Numbered from the stretch's first letter, positions 9,082 through 20,800 are shown. The stretch: DNA of 64,000 nt from Leishmania mexicana MHOM/GT/2001/U1103 (GCF_000234665.1 NC_018338.1:112501-176500); one strand, 5' to 3'. Numbers and translations: made by a program. The notes: a model not told the origin generated them from the letters alone.

Positions 9082-11835
9082 ATGCCTCACGTGTGCGTGG
9101 TGATGCGCCACCCGGCGGCGACCGAGAACGCTATGTTCCATCACCGCCTTCACAGCTCAGAAGGCGGTAAGAGCGGTGTGCGGCCGTCGTCGCGTGTCTC
9201 GTTGCTGGCCACCCTGTGCGGATGCCTTGCGCTAACGGTGGCTCTCGTCGCGTCGGTGCCAGCGCGAAAGGGCGGACTTGTGGTGCTGCTCGTGTGGGCG
9301 TATCGTATGGTGCGCGAAACCATGCGCGCCTGCTTGGCTCCGCAGTCGCGCTGTTTGCTGTGCCGCTCTCCTCAGCCGCGCCGCCACGCTCTTGCGCAAG
9401 GGATTGTCTGTGTCGCTGTGCTGTGCGTCTCCCTCCTCGTCTGGCTAGCCCGGCCCGCCCGGGCCGCGTTCGTTTCGTCCTCGCTCATCTCGTACTGCTC
9501 GGACTCGGGGGACGAGAGTATCCGCTGCGAGAAGAAGATGGTCGTGACGGTGACGGTGGAGGGAGAGCAGTTGCCAGGTGAGGAGTCCCTACTCTTTCTG
9601 AACTCCGCCACGGATATGACGATCGATGACGGCACAGTCGTACAGTTCTCACCGCTGCGCATCACGACCAGCCGCAGCGCCGTGAGATACCGCTACCCGC
9701 TTTTCTATGTGCAGAACTATAACGCAAAACCCTACGAGGCGACAGTGCGGGGCAATCTGCTGAACCAGTGCAACGCCGACTTCAATGCGGACAAGGCGAC
9801 GTGCGGGCTGGCCTACGACGCCGCGGGAAAGCCGATTCCGTACTCGCAGGGCTTCTGCTGTGACTGCAGCATGTGCCAGACGCTTGGGCTGTGCAAACCC
9901 GACGCACGCGCGAACGCGGCGTGCAACATCTTTGACAAGTACACGGCGGCCTCGTGCCTGCGCTTTGGTCAGCGGTGGTACAGCGGGTACACGATTGGCG
10001 GCTACATGACGTGGTACACAGTGAACTTGACCTTGTCTCGAAGCGTCTCTGTCAGCGGCGGTGCGGATGCGGTCGAGAAGGTTGAGATGCATCTCTCTCC
10101 GTCAAACAACGGCGAGACGGCCGGTGAAGGGTGGGACGTGATGGCTCGCATTGTGGGCAACTACGCCCCCGTCGACCAACCCCTCGACCTTACGTCACGC
10201 ATGCTTTTCGCTCCGGCGATCCCGCCGAACGACGTGCGAGTGCAGGCGGGGGCAGCGGAGTGGCTGCTGCTGCCGACGAACCTCGTCACTCTCGATGGGC
10301 GCGAGTGTGACAAGGTCGGCGTGTCGTACGAGGCCTTCGCTTCTCAGGGCAACAAGTGCAATTTGCGTCCCGGCAGCTGCCTCAGCTCCCAACTGGAGGA
10401 CTACCGCACCGCCGATCTGGAGCGCATTGCCGCTGGAAACAAGGGTCAGTATATGGCCACCAGCTTCGGCGACTTCAACCTGGAGAACGACGCGGCAACG
10501 TCCCCGTACATCTCCTACCTCGCCGCTTCCCCCGCGGCGACGATGATCAGCATCACCGTCAGCGCTGACGACCTCGAGTACACCGTCGGGGTCGCCAGCG
10601 GCAAGATCGTCTCCGCTGACCTGAACAAGCCCACGCTTGAGGCGGGCACAACCGACGGCGTCATGACGGTGATGGTGCGCAACACGGCAGCGGTGACGGG
10701 GCGTCTCGTCGTTGGTACGCTGAACTGCTCAGACGGCGTCTTCCCGATGACGGCGCAGCAGCTTTCCCTTGCCGCACAGCAGCAATCTGCGGTGACGTTT
10801 AAGGTCTACATGCAAAACTCCTACGCCTCAGGGGACGCCAGCTGCACGGTGGTGGTGCGGAATGCGCACGAGGTCATCACCGACCTTCGAGTGGTTTCGT
10901 GGACGGTTTCCTCGACGAATTTCCACAATGGCACACAAGGCGGGTCGGGGAACGGCGGCAGCGGCGGCGGCTCAACCGAAGAGTCCTCGGCAGCGTCGTG
11001 CTCGAACTGCCGCGCATTGGACATTGCGTGTGCGGTGCGGCGGCGGTGCTGGCAGCTCATTCTGTTGGACCTCTTTGTGTATCTTGTGATCATCGCCGTG
11101 GTATTGTGCTTGATTTTCTTCTGGCGCGTCTTCTGCTGTTGCTTTTACCTCCTGGGCCGCCAACGCCTCCGCTGCCGCGGCGGCGAGGCGGAACCGAAGG
11201 ATAAGGCGAGCCGATGGGGGATTCACTGGAAGCGGCGCGACGAGAGTGACGGCACGAACTCGTCTCGCCCTACCGACCGCAAAAACAGCGGCAGCTCCGA
11301 CGCGCCGCTACAGACTGCGGCGCCAGTTACCCCCGCACCACCGCCGGCACCGGCCATGATGTACGTTCCGACCCCGATTTACTACGAGACAGCGCCGTTT
11401 GCGACGCGCAGCGGAGGCGTGGAGGCTGCATCGCCTGCGGCGTCCTTTACGCCTCCTCTACAAGCTCTGCCGCCGCCACCAGCGGTATCGCACCCGATCG
11501 CGCTGATGCCACCGCCGAGGTGGTGCCCGTACGGCAACGAGGAAGCCGTCGTTCCGGGGGAGGGCCCCTGTGCGGCGCAGGCCTTTCCGCCACACTCCTC
11601 CATCGGCAGCTTCGCCTTTGCTGCGCCGCCGGCCTACCCAGCCCTTCGGTATGGCGAGGAATGGCGGGGATGCGGCAGCATGACGTCCATGTCCCCGTTG
11701 ACCCCGTCGCGCTCCACACAGGAGGGCTCGCCATACAATGAGGAAGCCCGCTGCACCCCACGCGCGTTTCAGCGCAGTTGGGCATCGACACCGCGACGAC
11801 CGCCATCTCCTGGGGTGCACGCACCGTACCTGTGA
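9082..11835 (+). CDS. HAP2: HAP2/GCS1 gamete fusogen
   Basis: A 917-residue type I membrane protein. HAP2/GCS1 is the conserved eukaryotic gamete membrane-fusion protein, structurally a class II fusogen. The ectodomain begins near residue 129 after a hydrophobic segment (GIVCVAVLCVSLLVWLARP, about 107-125) and includes an early IRCEKKMVVTVTVEGEQ segment. The diagnostic HAP2-GCS1 block lies at about 255-317: GFCCDCSMC, then ASCLRFGQRWYSGYTIGG and a beta strand. A Gly/Ser linker precedes the transmembrane helix (about 659-682), followed by a CCC cluster at 685-687 that suits palmitoylation, then a 230-residue Pro-rich cytosolic tail. The start is uncertain. ATG 9082 is the first after the likely splice region but adds an extra hydrophobic stretch (about 39-58); ATG 9307 would give a simpler signal sequence. 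Confidence 0.93.
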   Translation: MPHVCVVMRHPAATENAMFHHRLHSSEGGKSGVRPSSRVSLLATLCGCLALTVALVASVPARKGGLVVLLVWAYRMVRETMRACLAPQSRCLLCRSPQPRRHALAQGIVCVAVLCVSLLVWLARPARAAFVSSSLISYCSDSGDESIRCEKKMVVTVTVEGEQLPGEESLLFLNSATDMTIDDGTVVQFSPLRITTSRSAVRYRYPLFYVQNYNAKPYEATVRGNLLNQCNADFNADKATCGLAYDAAGKPIPYSQGFCCDCSMCQTLGLCKPDARANAACNIFDKYTAASCLRFGQRWYSGYTIGGYMTWYTVNLTLSRSVSVSGGADAVEKVEMHLSPSNNGETAGEGWDVMARIVGNYAPVDQPLDLTSRMLFAPAIPPNDVRVQAGAAEWLLLPTNLVTLDGRECDKVGVSYEAFASQGNKCNLRPGSCLSSQLEDYRTADLERIAAGNKGQYMATSFGDFNLENDAATSPYISYLAASPAATMISITVSADDLEYTVGVASGKIVSADLNKPTLEAGTTDGVMTVMVRNTAAVTGRLVVGTLNCSDGVFPMTAQQLSLAAQQQSAVTFKVYMQNSYASGDASCTVVVRNAHEVITDLRVVSWTVSSTNFHNGTQGGSGNGGSGGGSTEESSAASCSNCRALDIACAVRRRCWQLILLDLFVYLVIIAVVLCLIFFWRVFCCCFYLLGRQRLRCRGGEAEPKDKASRWGIHWKRRDESDGTNSSRPTDRKNSGSSDAPLQTAAPVTPAPPPAPAMMYVPTPIYYETAPFATRSGGVEAASPAASFTPPLQALPPPPAVSHPIALMPPPRWCPYGNEEAVVPGEGPCAAQAFPPHSSIGSFAFAAPPAYPALRYGEEWRGCGSMTSMSPLTPSRSTQEGSPYNEEARCTPRAFQRSWASTPRRPPSPGVHAPYL

Positions 11836-13295
11836 CAACTTCTTGCCGCCCTTGCACAACTCTGTCTCTCACACAAAAGTGTACACAGCCGGAGAGCAAG
11901 CTCTGGCGCGTGCGCACACCCTCACTCCCACCCCTTTATCGCACCATGACAGCCGATGCTGCTGATAGTGTGTCCCATTGTTTCTGTGCTTTCGTCCCCC
12001 CCCCCCACACACACACCTCCCCTCCCCTCCCTAAACATTCTCTGGTTCGGTGGTGTTTTTTTTTTCTTTAATATTCGTTGCTCGCTTTGATAGTTTCATG
12101 CGTGCCTCGTCCATGGGCGTGCCGTGCACCGCACATGCGCACGCTTCTTCACCTGTTCTCTCTCTACCTCTTCCTTATTCTTCTCTGCTAACAGACACGC
12201 GCAGCACCACCACCACCAACAGTACACAGCGCAACGAGCGACGAGCAAGAAGAAGGGAAACGAGCACCGCTCTCTTGTTTCTCCTTGTTTGCCTGCTTGC
12301 GTCCGCTGCGGTTATCCACATCTCTATTACTTGTGCGTGTGTGTGTGTTTTCTAGTACCGTTCGATCTTCTCTTGTTGATGCGTCTGTCGGTGTATTCCA
12401 CTCCCTCCCTCTCTCTCTCTGTGTTGGCGTGCGTGTGCGTATTTTTTCTTTCCGTTTTATCTTTGGTTGTCCTTGATGTTCGCTGTTTACCCCCTCCGCA
12501 ACTCTTGTACCCGCTCACCCACCCCCTCCCTCCCTCTCTCGCTTGTATCTCTCTTTCTTCCCAAAGAAAATGACACACACACTTGCATGTACGCGTGTCC
12601 TTCTTGGCTCTCTCTTTTTCTCTGCTCTCCTCTGCGGCGGCGGCGGCGATTCTCACCCACCGGCTCGCCTCCCCCCCCCCCCACACACACGCGTGCTCTG
12701 CCTGTCTCTCTCTCTCGTTGACGACGATCAGGACAATGCGGGGGCGGAGTGGGTCGTTCTCTCTCCACGTCTCGCCATCGAGTGCGGCCTTATTCGTTTG
12801 CTTTGTTCTCTCTCTACCTTTGACTTCCGCCCATGTGTCGCTTGAAGCTCCGCCCTTTGTTTATCCTCTGTTGGTGTGCGCGTATGTGCGTCTCCTCCTC
12901 TCTCCGTGATGCTTTCCAGCACTTCGATTTTTTTTTCTCATTGGCTCTGTCTCTCCATTCCCTTCGCAACCGTATGTACCTGCGCCTCTGCACCCCACCC
13001 CACCCCTCACCCTAGCCCCATGTGCGTGTGCGTAGCGAATCGTTTCCGCCGTGCTGTTGATGGCGTAGGGATTGGCGTGTCTGGCGCGTGTTTGCGTGTG
13101 TGTGTGCCGTGCTCGGGTCAGGCAGGAGGAGATCAGATAGGCCTTTGCCAATCCGTCGTCTCTTCTCCCGTTCGCCGAGTCCTCGTAGTTTCATTGTCCC
13201 CGCAACATGGGTACACCATCGAGGCGGAGGGCAGTGTAGCGACAAGGGGGACAAAGCGGCAGCACACATAAAATAACGCAAGGAGCAACAGACTC

Positions 13296-13298
13296 ACC

Positions 13299-13331
<33 letters not shown>
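13296..13331. repeat. (CCCA)n/(CA)n microsatellite
   Basis: Three to four CCCA units run directly into a CA dinucleotide tract of about 12 units. Confidence 0.85.
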
Positions 13332-13374
13332 TTACGGACGCAAGCGATACACATATATACACACATATACATCT

Positions 13375-13396
13375 ACATATATATATATATATATAT
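13375..13396. repeat. (TA)n microsatellite
   Basis: An alternating AT run lies within a wider AT-rich patch (about 13350-13405) that stands out against the GC-rich surroundings. Confidence 0.85.
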
Positions 13397-14254
13397 GTAT
13401 ACATATTTTTTGTTCTAACCGTTTGTGCGTAGCTCATGTCTGTCTCTGTCTCTCTGTAACAAAATTGTGTTCGATACAGGGCACACAACCACACACGCAC
13501 ATGGCACACCAATCCCACTGCCGTCTTACTACTTGGAAAAGCAACCGGCGTGCGCGTCATATGGCAACTTGACGGTACCGCACCTTCTTGTATTCCTCTG
13601 CGTACACAGCGGTGCGGTGACCTTTTTTTTGCTGCCAAGTGGGACAGCGAAACAAAATACTCTTCGCCTGCCGCCGCATATCCTCTTTTGTGTGTAGGCG
13701 GGCCACGCGCACCGGTGAACCCCTCCCCCTCCCCCATGCCCCTGGGGTGGGGGGGGTTGTTTCAGGGGCCATGGATGCCACTTAGGCGGGCTTGCCACTC
13801 TCTCTACTTCAGTTGCCCCTTCTTCGCACCTTTTCCCCCCTTAACCCACCTGGCAACGGAGGCGCGACGTGCGACTACCGTCTTCCGCACTCCTCTCTCT
13901 CTCTCACATTCTGGGCTAGTAGAGCGAAGGGACGTACACCCCAATATAAAACACACACACACACACACACATCAACTTAGATACGCCAACCCATCTACCC
14001 ATACACATAAACATATATGTATAGACTCTTGCATATAATGCACGGACATGCATAGATACGCCCTGACACACACCACGCACTGCACACTACGTCGCTGAGA
14101 GCAAGACCAATCCTTAGCGCCCCCCTCCCCCTTCTCCTTTTCGCACCCCACAAGAAAAAATCCGCCTTCTCATTTTTGTTTGCCTGAGCGTGCCGTTACG
14201 CGTAGACACGCAGGCACACGGATATACGCCGAAAACGTTCGAGTGGTGGCCGCT

Positions 14255-14323
14255 ATGCGGCGCGTGCGGGGGAGGGCTTTGTCCGCTGGCTTGAGGCAGA
14301 TTCACAGCCGTCTTCCCTACTGA
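14255..14323 (+). promoter_or_regulatory. Candidate upstream ORF (22 codons) abutting the next CDS
   Basis: An ATG at 14255 opens a 22-codon frame that closes with TGA at 14321-14323, two bases before the ATG of the next gene and in a different frame. If the spliced leader is added upstream of 14255, this would be a uORF able to dampen or couple translation of the downstream protein. If splicing occurs later, it is irrelevant. Confidence 0.4.
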
Positions 14324-14325
14324 GA

Positions 14326-15297
14326 ATGGACTCGCGTCCATGTGCAACCACGTCGCCATCGAGCTCCTCCGGAGTCGGCAAGTACACTGCCCTTCTCTCA
14401 GGGCTGGAGAGAAGCTGTCGAGTGGCGCCAGCTACGGGTAGCTGCTCCACTCCGCATACGGAGTCGAAGGAGCGCTGTGGTGCTGCGCCACGACTCCACC
14501 TAGCCGAGTCACCCGACTCGTTTCTTGCGTTGTCCTCGTCCGCTTCTACCGATGCGCACTCCGTGTCTTCATCTTTTGCGTCGTACTCACCACTAGCCGC
14601 CCAGCGACGCAGCGAAGCAGCTAGCGCCGCTGCCCGCACGCCGTCGGCGCTGTTTGAGGTTCGTGTTCACCGACGGCGGGGAAAGGGCATCCACGGCGGC
14701 ACTCGACAGGGCTGCGAGACCTTCGCGCAAACGGTGCGCCGTGGGGACCCGTGCGCCTCATTCGCCACAACCTCCTCCATCGATGCGCCTGCGGTGGCAG
14801 TCGGCCTGCACGGCCCACACTCCTCCTCGACGCGCGTTGCTCCCGCCTCGCGACCGGGCGACGCTCAGCGCCTTCGTGATGCCGGTAGTGGCACACACGA
14901 GGCTGGCGTAGCGACCCACTGCAGCCTCACCTCAGATGACTACCTCAGCTACTACCTTGCTCGCTATGGTGGCCGGTGCTTGCCGCAGCCCTCCTGTCCC
15001 AACGCCCTGACAGCTCCTTCGATGACGCGCAGAGATGATCTCCACAACAGCGTACCGGTGCCAAAGTCGGAGTGGTCCGACTTTAGCGAGACGCTTGTGA
15101 GCATCGGGTCATCTTCCATGTGCTCCTGCGCAGCTCTTCCAGTATTCGCCAGTACACCAGGCTGCTCACCCATCGTGGTGCCAGGTGACGGCGCACGGGT
15201 GGAGGCGGGCTGTGATAGCGACGAGACCTGCATCTCCTCAGCGAATCCCGCGTGCCGTCTCTTCTTCTCCCCTGCCCCATCGTTGACTCACCCGTAG
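14326..15297 (+). CDS. Hypothetical Ser-rich protein
   Basis: ATG-initiated frame of 323 residues. I do not recognise a family. It is rich in Ser, Ala, Pro and Arg, with many Cys, and has no clear signal peptide or membrane segment. The most ordered-looking part is around residues 204-218 (DDYLSYYLARYGGR); the rest looks disordered. In favour of a real gene: an ATG start, a clean stop, length well above the spacer background, and a C/T tract with AG 140-200 bases upstream. Against: third-position GC is less marked than in the neighbouring genes, and the opposite strand is also partly open. It could be a fast-evolving Leishmania-specific protein or a chance frame. Confidence 0.55.
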   Translation: MDSRPCATTSPSSSSGVGKYTALLSGLERSCRVAPATGSCSTPHTESKERCGAAPRLHLAESPDSFLALSSSASTDAHSVSSSFASYSPLAAQRRSEAASAAARTPSALFEVRVHRRRGKGIHGGTRQGCETFAQTVRRGDPCASFATTSSIDAPAVAVGLHGPHSSSTRVAPASRPGDAQRLRDAGSGTHEAGVATHCSLTSDDYLSYYLARYGGRCLPQPSCPNALTAPSMTRRDDLHNSVPVPKSEWSDFSETLVSIGSSSMCSCAALPVFASTPGCSPIVVPGDGARVEAGCDSDETCISSANPACRLFFSPAPSLTHP

Positions 15298-16345
15298 GCA
15301 CCACTGGGTGCGCTTTGCATGAGCACGGGCAGAGGGAAGGGGATGAAACACTTCGGTCCCAAGCAGATGTTGTGAATGAGTCGGGACATCCGCGCCACAG
15401 AGGACGTCCTGATTCTCTTCGATTTGGAACCTGCCCATTTGCAGGCGAGGATGCATCGCCCACCACACAACAGCAAAAAGGAGGTACACAACACGCAAGC
15501 ACGAAAGAGGCAGGCATGCGTGTCCATGGCGCGCCTCAGTGCCATTGCGAATGGAAGCAAGCATCTGCGAGGCTGAAGTGAGCTTGGATGTCGACCAGTC
15601 ACATTGGTGCCTCTGTGTGTCTGTGTCTCTACGCATAGTGAAGCACGAAAGACCCGTCACTCTCCCTTCCTCCTCCCCTCCCGCCTACCCCCCTCCCCCC
15701 ACACACGTCGACCCCTTACCCTCCTCTCTCTGATTTCACCGCATCGCCGCTCTCTTGTCATCACGCCTTCCTTTTGTGCTGTGCCGTTCCTTCGCAAACT
15801 ACGACAGACGCGAATCGCCCTGCGCTTTTGCTGGAGCGATTTGTGCGTGGCCCTTTGGGCAGTCGGCCGCCAGCCACCACACATGCCCGTCTTTGCGTTC
15901 TCTTTATCGGTCTCACCTCACTCTGCGCGTCTCTGCACACGTGCCGAAGCAGAAAATAGAGGTTGATGGTGTGACCGTGGGCTGACTGCGGTGACGGTGG
16001 TGTACATCTCTGCCGCACCCCTCCCCCCTCCCTGCTTTGGTGGTCTCATATCGGCGAGCGGGTTGAAGCGCGCGGCGTTTATCGATTCTGGTCTTGCCTC
16101 CGCTTACTGTCTCACCGGTCCCCTTTTGCCCCGGCTCGTTTCGCGTTCTTCTGTTCCCCCCTCTTTCTGTGCCATTCGACCCTCTTTTCGTCCTGCTGGA
16201 TTTTCGCGTGCTTTCTGAGTTTTCCGTCCCTACCGCCTGCTCCCCCTCCCTCCTCCTCCTCCTCCGGTGCCGACGTGTACTCTGCGTGCGTGCGTGCCTG
16301 TCATTGAGTGCGTTGATTTCTACCCAAACAGGAGCAGCGACTTTG
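15298..16345 (+). other. Intergenic spacer upstream of the decayed membrane-protein gene
   Basis: No gene is supported. C/T-rich tracts at about 15660-15735 and 16120-16265, the latter followed by an AG at 16331-16332, would fit the former splice acceptor of the pseudogene whose ATG is at 16346. Confidence 0.5.
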
Positions 16346-17800
16346 ATGAACCGGCTCCCTTTTAGCTAACCACCACCGTCAACGCCGCCCACGGCTCTGC
16401 TGCACTTGAGTGAAGTGCTGCTGCTAGGCTTCACCCTCGTATCGCTGGGCTGTCGCGCATGGCGACGGACTTTCGACCCAGCAGGCGACTTTGATGATGA
16501 GATGGAGGATCGGGATGACAAGGCGTCACGATCTGCATCGCTGCTGATACCTGCTACCCATCTCGCTTTGCCCGCCGAGCGGGGGCGTGGTTCGACTCCG
16601 AGCGGCACAAACGGCGCTGGTGACGAACGGCAACGCCGTCGTGTCCGTGGGGTCCACAGAGGGTGTAGGTGCTGCTGCTGTCGGCGTCGCAACTGACGCC
16701 GGCGCCGCTCCGGTGCCGTTCTCCCCGTTTGCTGCTGCAGATCCGGTGCTTATCCTTCTCAACCGCCACCCCCTCGAGAAGAAGTTGTTCATCGCTGTGA
16801 GTTGGTTCTCGCTGGTGTCGAACTGCTTGACGTACTTCTTTCGCCCATCTCAGGTGCTCTACGTGTTTATCTTCACGATTGGCCGCTTGACTCTCCATGT
16901 GGCTCCTCACAGTCGCCGCTCCCGACACCCACACCCTGACTCGCTCTCTACTCGCCGGCCGTCAGCGCTGGAAAGCGGTCTCGAAGGCGATAGGAACGAC
17001 ATCGGAGGTGCAGGCAAGAGACACGATGGGCGTGTTGCAGCAGCGGCGGCAGGTCCCCACCCTCCCCCCGCCGCTGTAGTTGTGCCTCCGCCATCAGCGC
17101 GCTTGCCCTTCACGAGCATCCCTACCACCGTGCTGGAGTGTCGTCAACATCAAGGGGATGACTCCCACTCGTGCGGTTCGTGCGGGACGGGGCGCGAAAT
17201 AGCGGACGTCTCCTTGGCAGGGGAGGACTGGGTGACGGCGCAGCGGCTCTCCTCGCCCCCGACGCCGACCTCTCGGCGGCTGCGGCGTCGACTGTGCTGG
17301 TACGCGCACCGTCGCGGGGCGCATGCCGAGGCATACCTCGTGTGACTACTCCTCTTCAACTTACTTTTTACCGCGATGCTCTGCATATTCCACAGGTAGC
17401 ATCTCTTCTTTGAGCTTGGTACGCTCTTCGGGTACGTGGCGGCCGTCACCTCCGTCTTTCTGTGCGGGATGGAGATAGGGTGCATGGTGGTGCACCTGAG
17501 GCGGCGGTGGCAGCGTGGTCGCAAGGCTCAGACACGAGGTGAGGGGGCTGCTGTTGATGCTATGTGTCAAGCACAGACGATGTTATGCCCCAACCGGACC
17601 TGCACGGCGCCATCCAAGGGCCGCCAGTGGCGTATCTCGGCGAGCACCTCAGCGCCTGATGCACTCTGCGCGCTGCTGTCGGTCACTCCATGGAAGGGTA
17701 GAGGATACGGCACGACGGCGGCGTGCAGCAGCACCGCGGTGACTTACCACTGGCACCACCCCTCCTGTGGCATGCAGCACTCGTCGGCGGACAATGACCA
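16346..17800 (+). pseudogene. Decayed multi-span membrane protein gene
   Basis: ATG 16346 opens MNRLPFS, then TAA at 16367-16369. The same frame continues as ALLHLSEVLLLGFTLVSLGC followed by an acidic loop. Between about 16560 and 16610 the sensible frame shifts by +1, continuing with PLEKKLFIAVSWFSLVSNC and FRPSQVLYVFIFTIGRLTL, which look like membrane spans. A long hydrophilic loop follows to TGA at 17343-17345. The same frame then resumes with LLLFNLLFTAMLCIFHR, hits TAG at 17397-17399, and resumes again with FFELGTLFGYVAAVTSVFLC and a basic tail. Hydrophobic spans resuming directly after in-frame stops are hard to explain by chance, so I read this as a once-functional multi-span protein broken by three stops and a frame change. 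I cannot name the family. The 3' limit is approximate; a C-run near 17820 probably lies in the former 3' UTR. Confidence 0.6.
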
Positions 17801-20800
17801 CTTTCTTCTGCCGTCCCCCCCCCCTTCCGTTTCAGGTTTGAGTTTGCTGCCCCTAAAGAGACCCTCGCATCTTGTCTGCCCCAGGTGTCCGTTGTCTTTT
17901 ACGAGCATCCACACCCACCCACACATATATATGTATATCTTCACAAGCACGAGCAGGAACTATACGCCCGCTGTAGCTCGTAACTCTATACAGTACAGCG
18001 AGCAGAGGAGGCAGAGCAGCAACCGAGTTTTTCTTCTTCAGACGTAATCGACATACCTCTGCCGCACACCCGTGCGTGCAGAGAGCGTAGGTACAGAGCA
18101 CAGCTGCTGCTGCTCCTCCTCCTCCCTCTCCTCCATTCCACGTCGCTTCCATTGGAGGAGCATTGCCCACCACCTGATGTGCGACGGGGACAAACGGAAA
18201 AGGAAAATCAAATATTGTCGCGTCGCCTTGCTGCGTCCTCCTTAGTCGCCTCCCTGTTTTTGTGCGTACCCAGGTCAATACACACCAACCGGAATCGCTA
18301 GCAGAAAGGGGCGGCGGCGGCGCTGTCCACACGACGCGGAAGGAGAGACAGGGACGGGGGGAGCGCTCGCTTGCGCAGACGTTTTGGCAGTCACGCACAC
18401 ACGTTCGTGACTGCTTCGTTTTCTTTTCTGTTTTGTTATCCCTGCTTCCACATTAGTGTTCTCCCATTTTAATTATCTGCGCCTGTGCGTCTCTGTGTGC
18501 GTGTGTGCGTGTTCCGGTCCATCCGCGTGCATGCGAGTGAGTGAGCGCACTTGGCTCTCTTTCACCTTCTCTGCGTATTGGCATTGCGTTGTACTGCACG
18601 TCTCTCTTGTCGCGCACCGGCTGCCTCTGTCTACATCTCCTCTCCCCTTATTTTTCTTCCTCCTGTGCCTGCAACATCGCCTCCTCCCTTTTTCGCAAAT
18701 CCGCACAGTCGCGCGTCCACGCGACCCGATCGCGTCAACCCCCCCCCCCCCAGGGGGGACGTTCGCACTGAAGGAAAGGAGAAGAGAGAGAGCGGTCATC
18801 ATTTTCGCCGTGTCTTATTCCTTTCGGTCTACCTGTGCCTCCCCCCTCCCCCTCCCCCCCACACACACACGCTGTCACGGCTTGTTGCCCCCTTCCTGTC
18901 TCTCTGCAGTGTGTAGATCTTTTTGGGTTTTCTCTGTTGGCTTTTGCGCGTTGTGTCTTCGTCATCGAAGCCTTTCATCTCGCGTTCCTCTCATATCTTC
19001 CCTCTCCCTCCCGTTTTTGGCTTGTTGTTCTGGTGCACGCGCGCTCCCCCTTTTTGTGCATGCCATCATCTACCATTGGCTGGTGGGGTGCATCATCTTA
19101 AAGCTCGCTGAGCGAAACCAGCGACACCAAGAGGCAGAGGGGACAAAGGAAAACAATAAAGAAACAAAAGCCGTCTTCTCTTCTTGTGCCCCCTCCCGGC
19201 TTTAATTGTGCCATTCGCATCCGCTTGCTCCATTCTCTTTCTGTAGGATCCGTTACTGCTCTCCTTGTTTGCGCTTCACCACTTCGCTCTCCGTGTGTGT
19301 ATCGACCTGCCCAGCTGTCGATGTGTGCGTGCGTGCGTGTGTGTGTGTGTTACCGCTTCCATCTTTTTCTTGTTGCTGTTGGTGGTGGTTCATGATTGTT
19401 CGTTGAGCGCCTCACTGTACTCTCACTTCTCTCTGCTTCCCCTTTTCGTTTCCATGTGTGTGCCTGCCTGGTTACCTTTTCGGATTACTTCCTCAAGCGT
19501 TCGCTCTCTTTCCGCCTCCTCTCCTGGTGCCCTCCACTCTCGACGAGGTATCGTCTGCAAGGTACGCTCGCCTGCACGACGCACACGAACAGCAGGTAAC
19601 ACGGTGGCCGTCTCCCTCGTGGACTGGTGCGTGAAATTTGTTTCTCTGTTTATACGAGTGAACACGGGAGAGCTGCGCTGTGGCGGACTGTGGCGCGGGT
19701 GCCGTTGACAAAGGAGACGGGCTTTCGGGAAGGAAAGAGTTTGACCGGCGTGTCTCTCGCGACGCTCACTTTACACACGTGCGCAAACGACGGCCCAGCA
19801 AATTAGGAAACTGCCAGGCGATATTAGATAAGCCGTATCCACAGAAGGCAAACTTCATGCGCGCTTACCCCACATGCTCACACACACACACACGTTTGTA
19901 AAGAAAAGCGGAAAAGACGAGACAAAATCTAGAGGAGGAGAGGGTTGGGAAGCCGCGCGGGCTCGCATCTCCCTCGCGCTAGACAACCTCTGTCCCGGCA
20001 AGAGCCACTGCCGTTCGAAGAAGCAAGGGAAAAGGCAAAAGACAGACTGAAGGAACGGAAAAAAGAAATAGCGATTCGGGAGGCGAGCGGGTGACTCCTG
20101 TGCTTGCGTACCGCTACGCTCAACACCTCCGCTGCCGTTGTTGACGCCAACGAGTGGCGAAGAAAGCAGAACATTGCACTGCCACCGTTTCTCGACACGC
20201 TTCTCTTCAGCGTGCCGCTCTTCCAGCCAACGCCTGTACCTTCGTCCCTCCCGCCCCACCCCCACCCCCAGCATCGTATCAACGTTCGTCTGGCGGTATC
20301 GTGCTGTCATTGCCGTTCGTTGGCCTCAACTCACGTTTCTCCCAATACACGAACGCTGTGTGCGCCCGTCTCTGGCGGGCGTGTCTGTCTGTCGGTGCGC
20401 GTGCGTGAGAACGGGAGAAGGGGGGACACAAGAGGGAAGCGTTGGCTGTTTTCGCTTCACACGCCATCATTCTTCTCCCCCTTTCTTTTCTTTTGGCTGA
20501 CCCACGTCTTCCCCTTGTGCTGTTGTACTTCCCTCCTTGTCCCCCTCTCACCTCTTTTCGCATACACGTGCGCCGCTGTGCGCCGTCTTTGCCCCATCCC
20601 CTTCACAAACTCTCGCGCGTGCACGGGCAGTGCTTGAGGGTCTTGTGCACCCCGCACAATTTGTTGGTGGTCGACATATCATGCGCGTAACAGCGCATCG
20701 GTATGGACGCGTGTGCCAGAGATCTCTACGTTGACAGACATACCCATCCAAGACCGCGGGTGGCCGTCTCATTCGACGCAGCGACAAGCCAAGTCTGCGA

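Larger units (their letters stand above)
11836..14254 (+). other. Intergenic spacer, HAP2 to hypothetical gene
   Basis: About 2.4 kb without a supportable gene. It contains several homopyrimidine tracts (12000-12030, 12400-12420, 12670-12690), CA and TA microsatellites, and a C/T tract at 14118-14147 followed by AG near 14153. That last tract is the best candidate acceptor for the next mRNA. Open frames here are low-complexity and poor in ATG starts. Confidence 0.55.

Noticed and set aside
18456..19205. A 249-codon + strand frame in the spacer before the kinase
   Set aside because: It has no supported ATG start, is composed of pyrimidine-tract codons, and has no recognisable domain.
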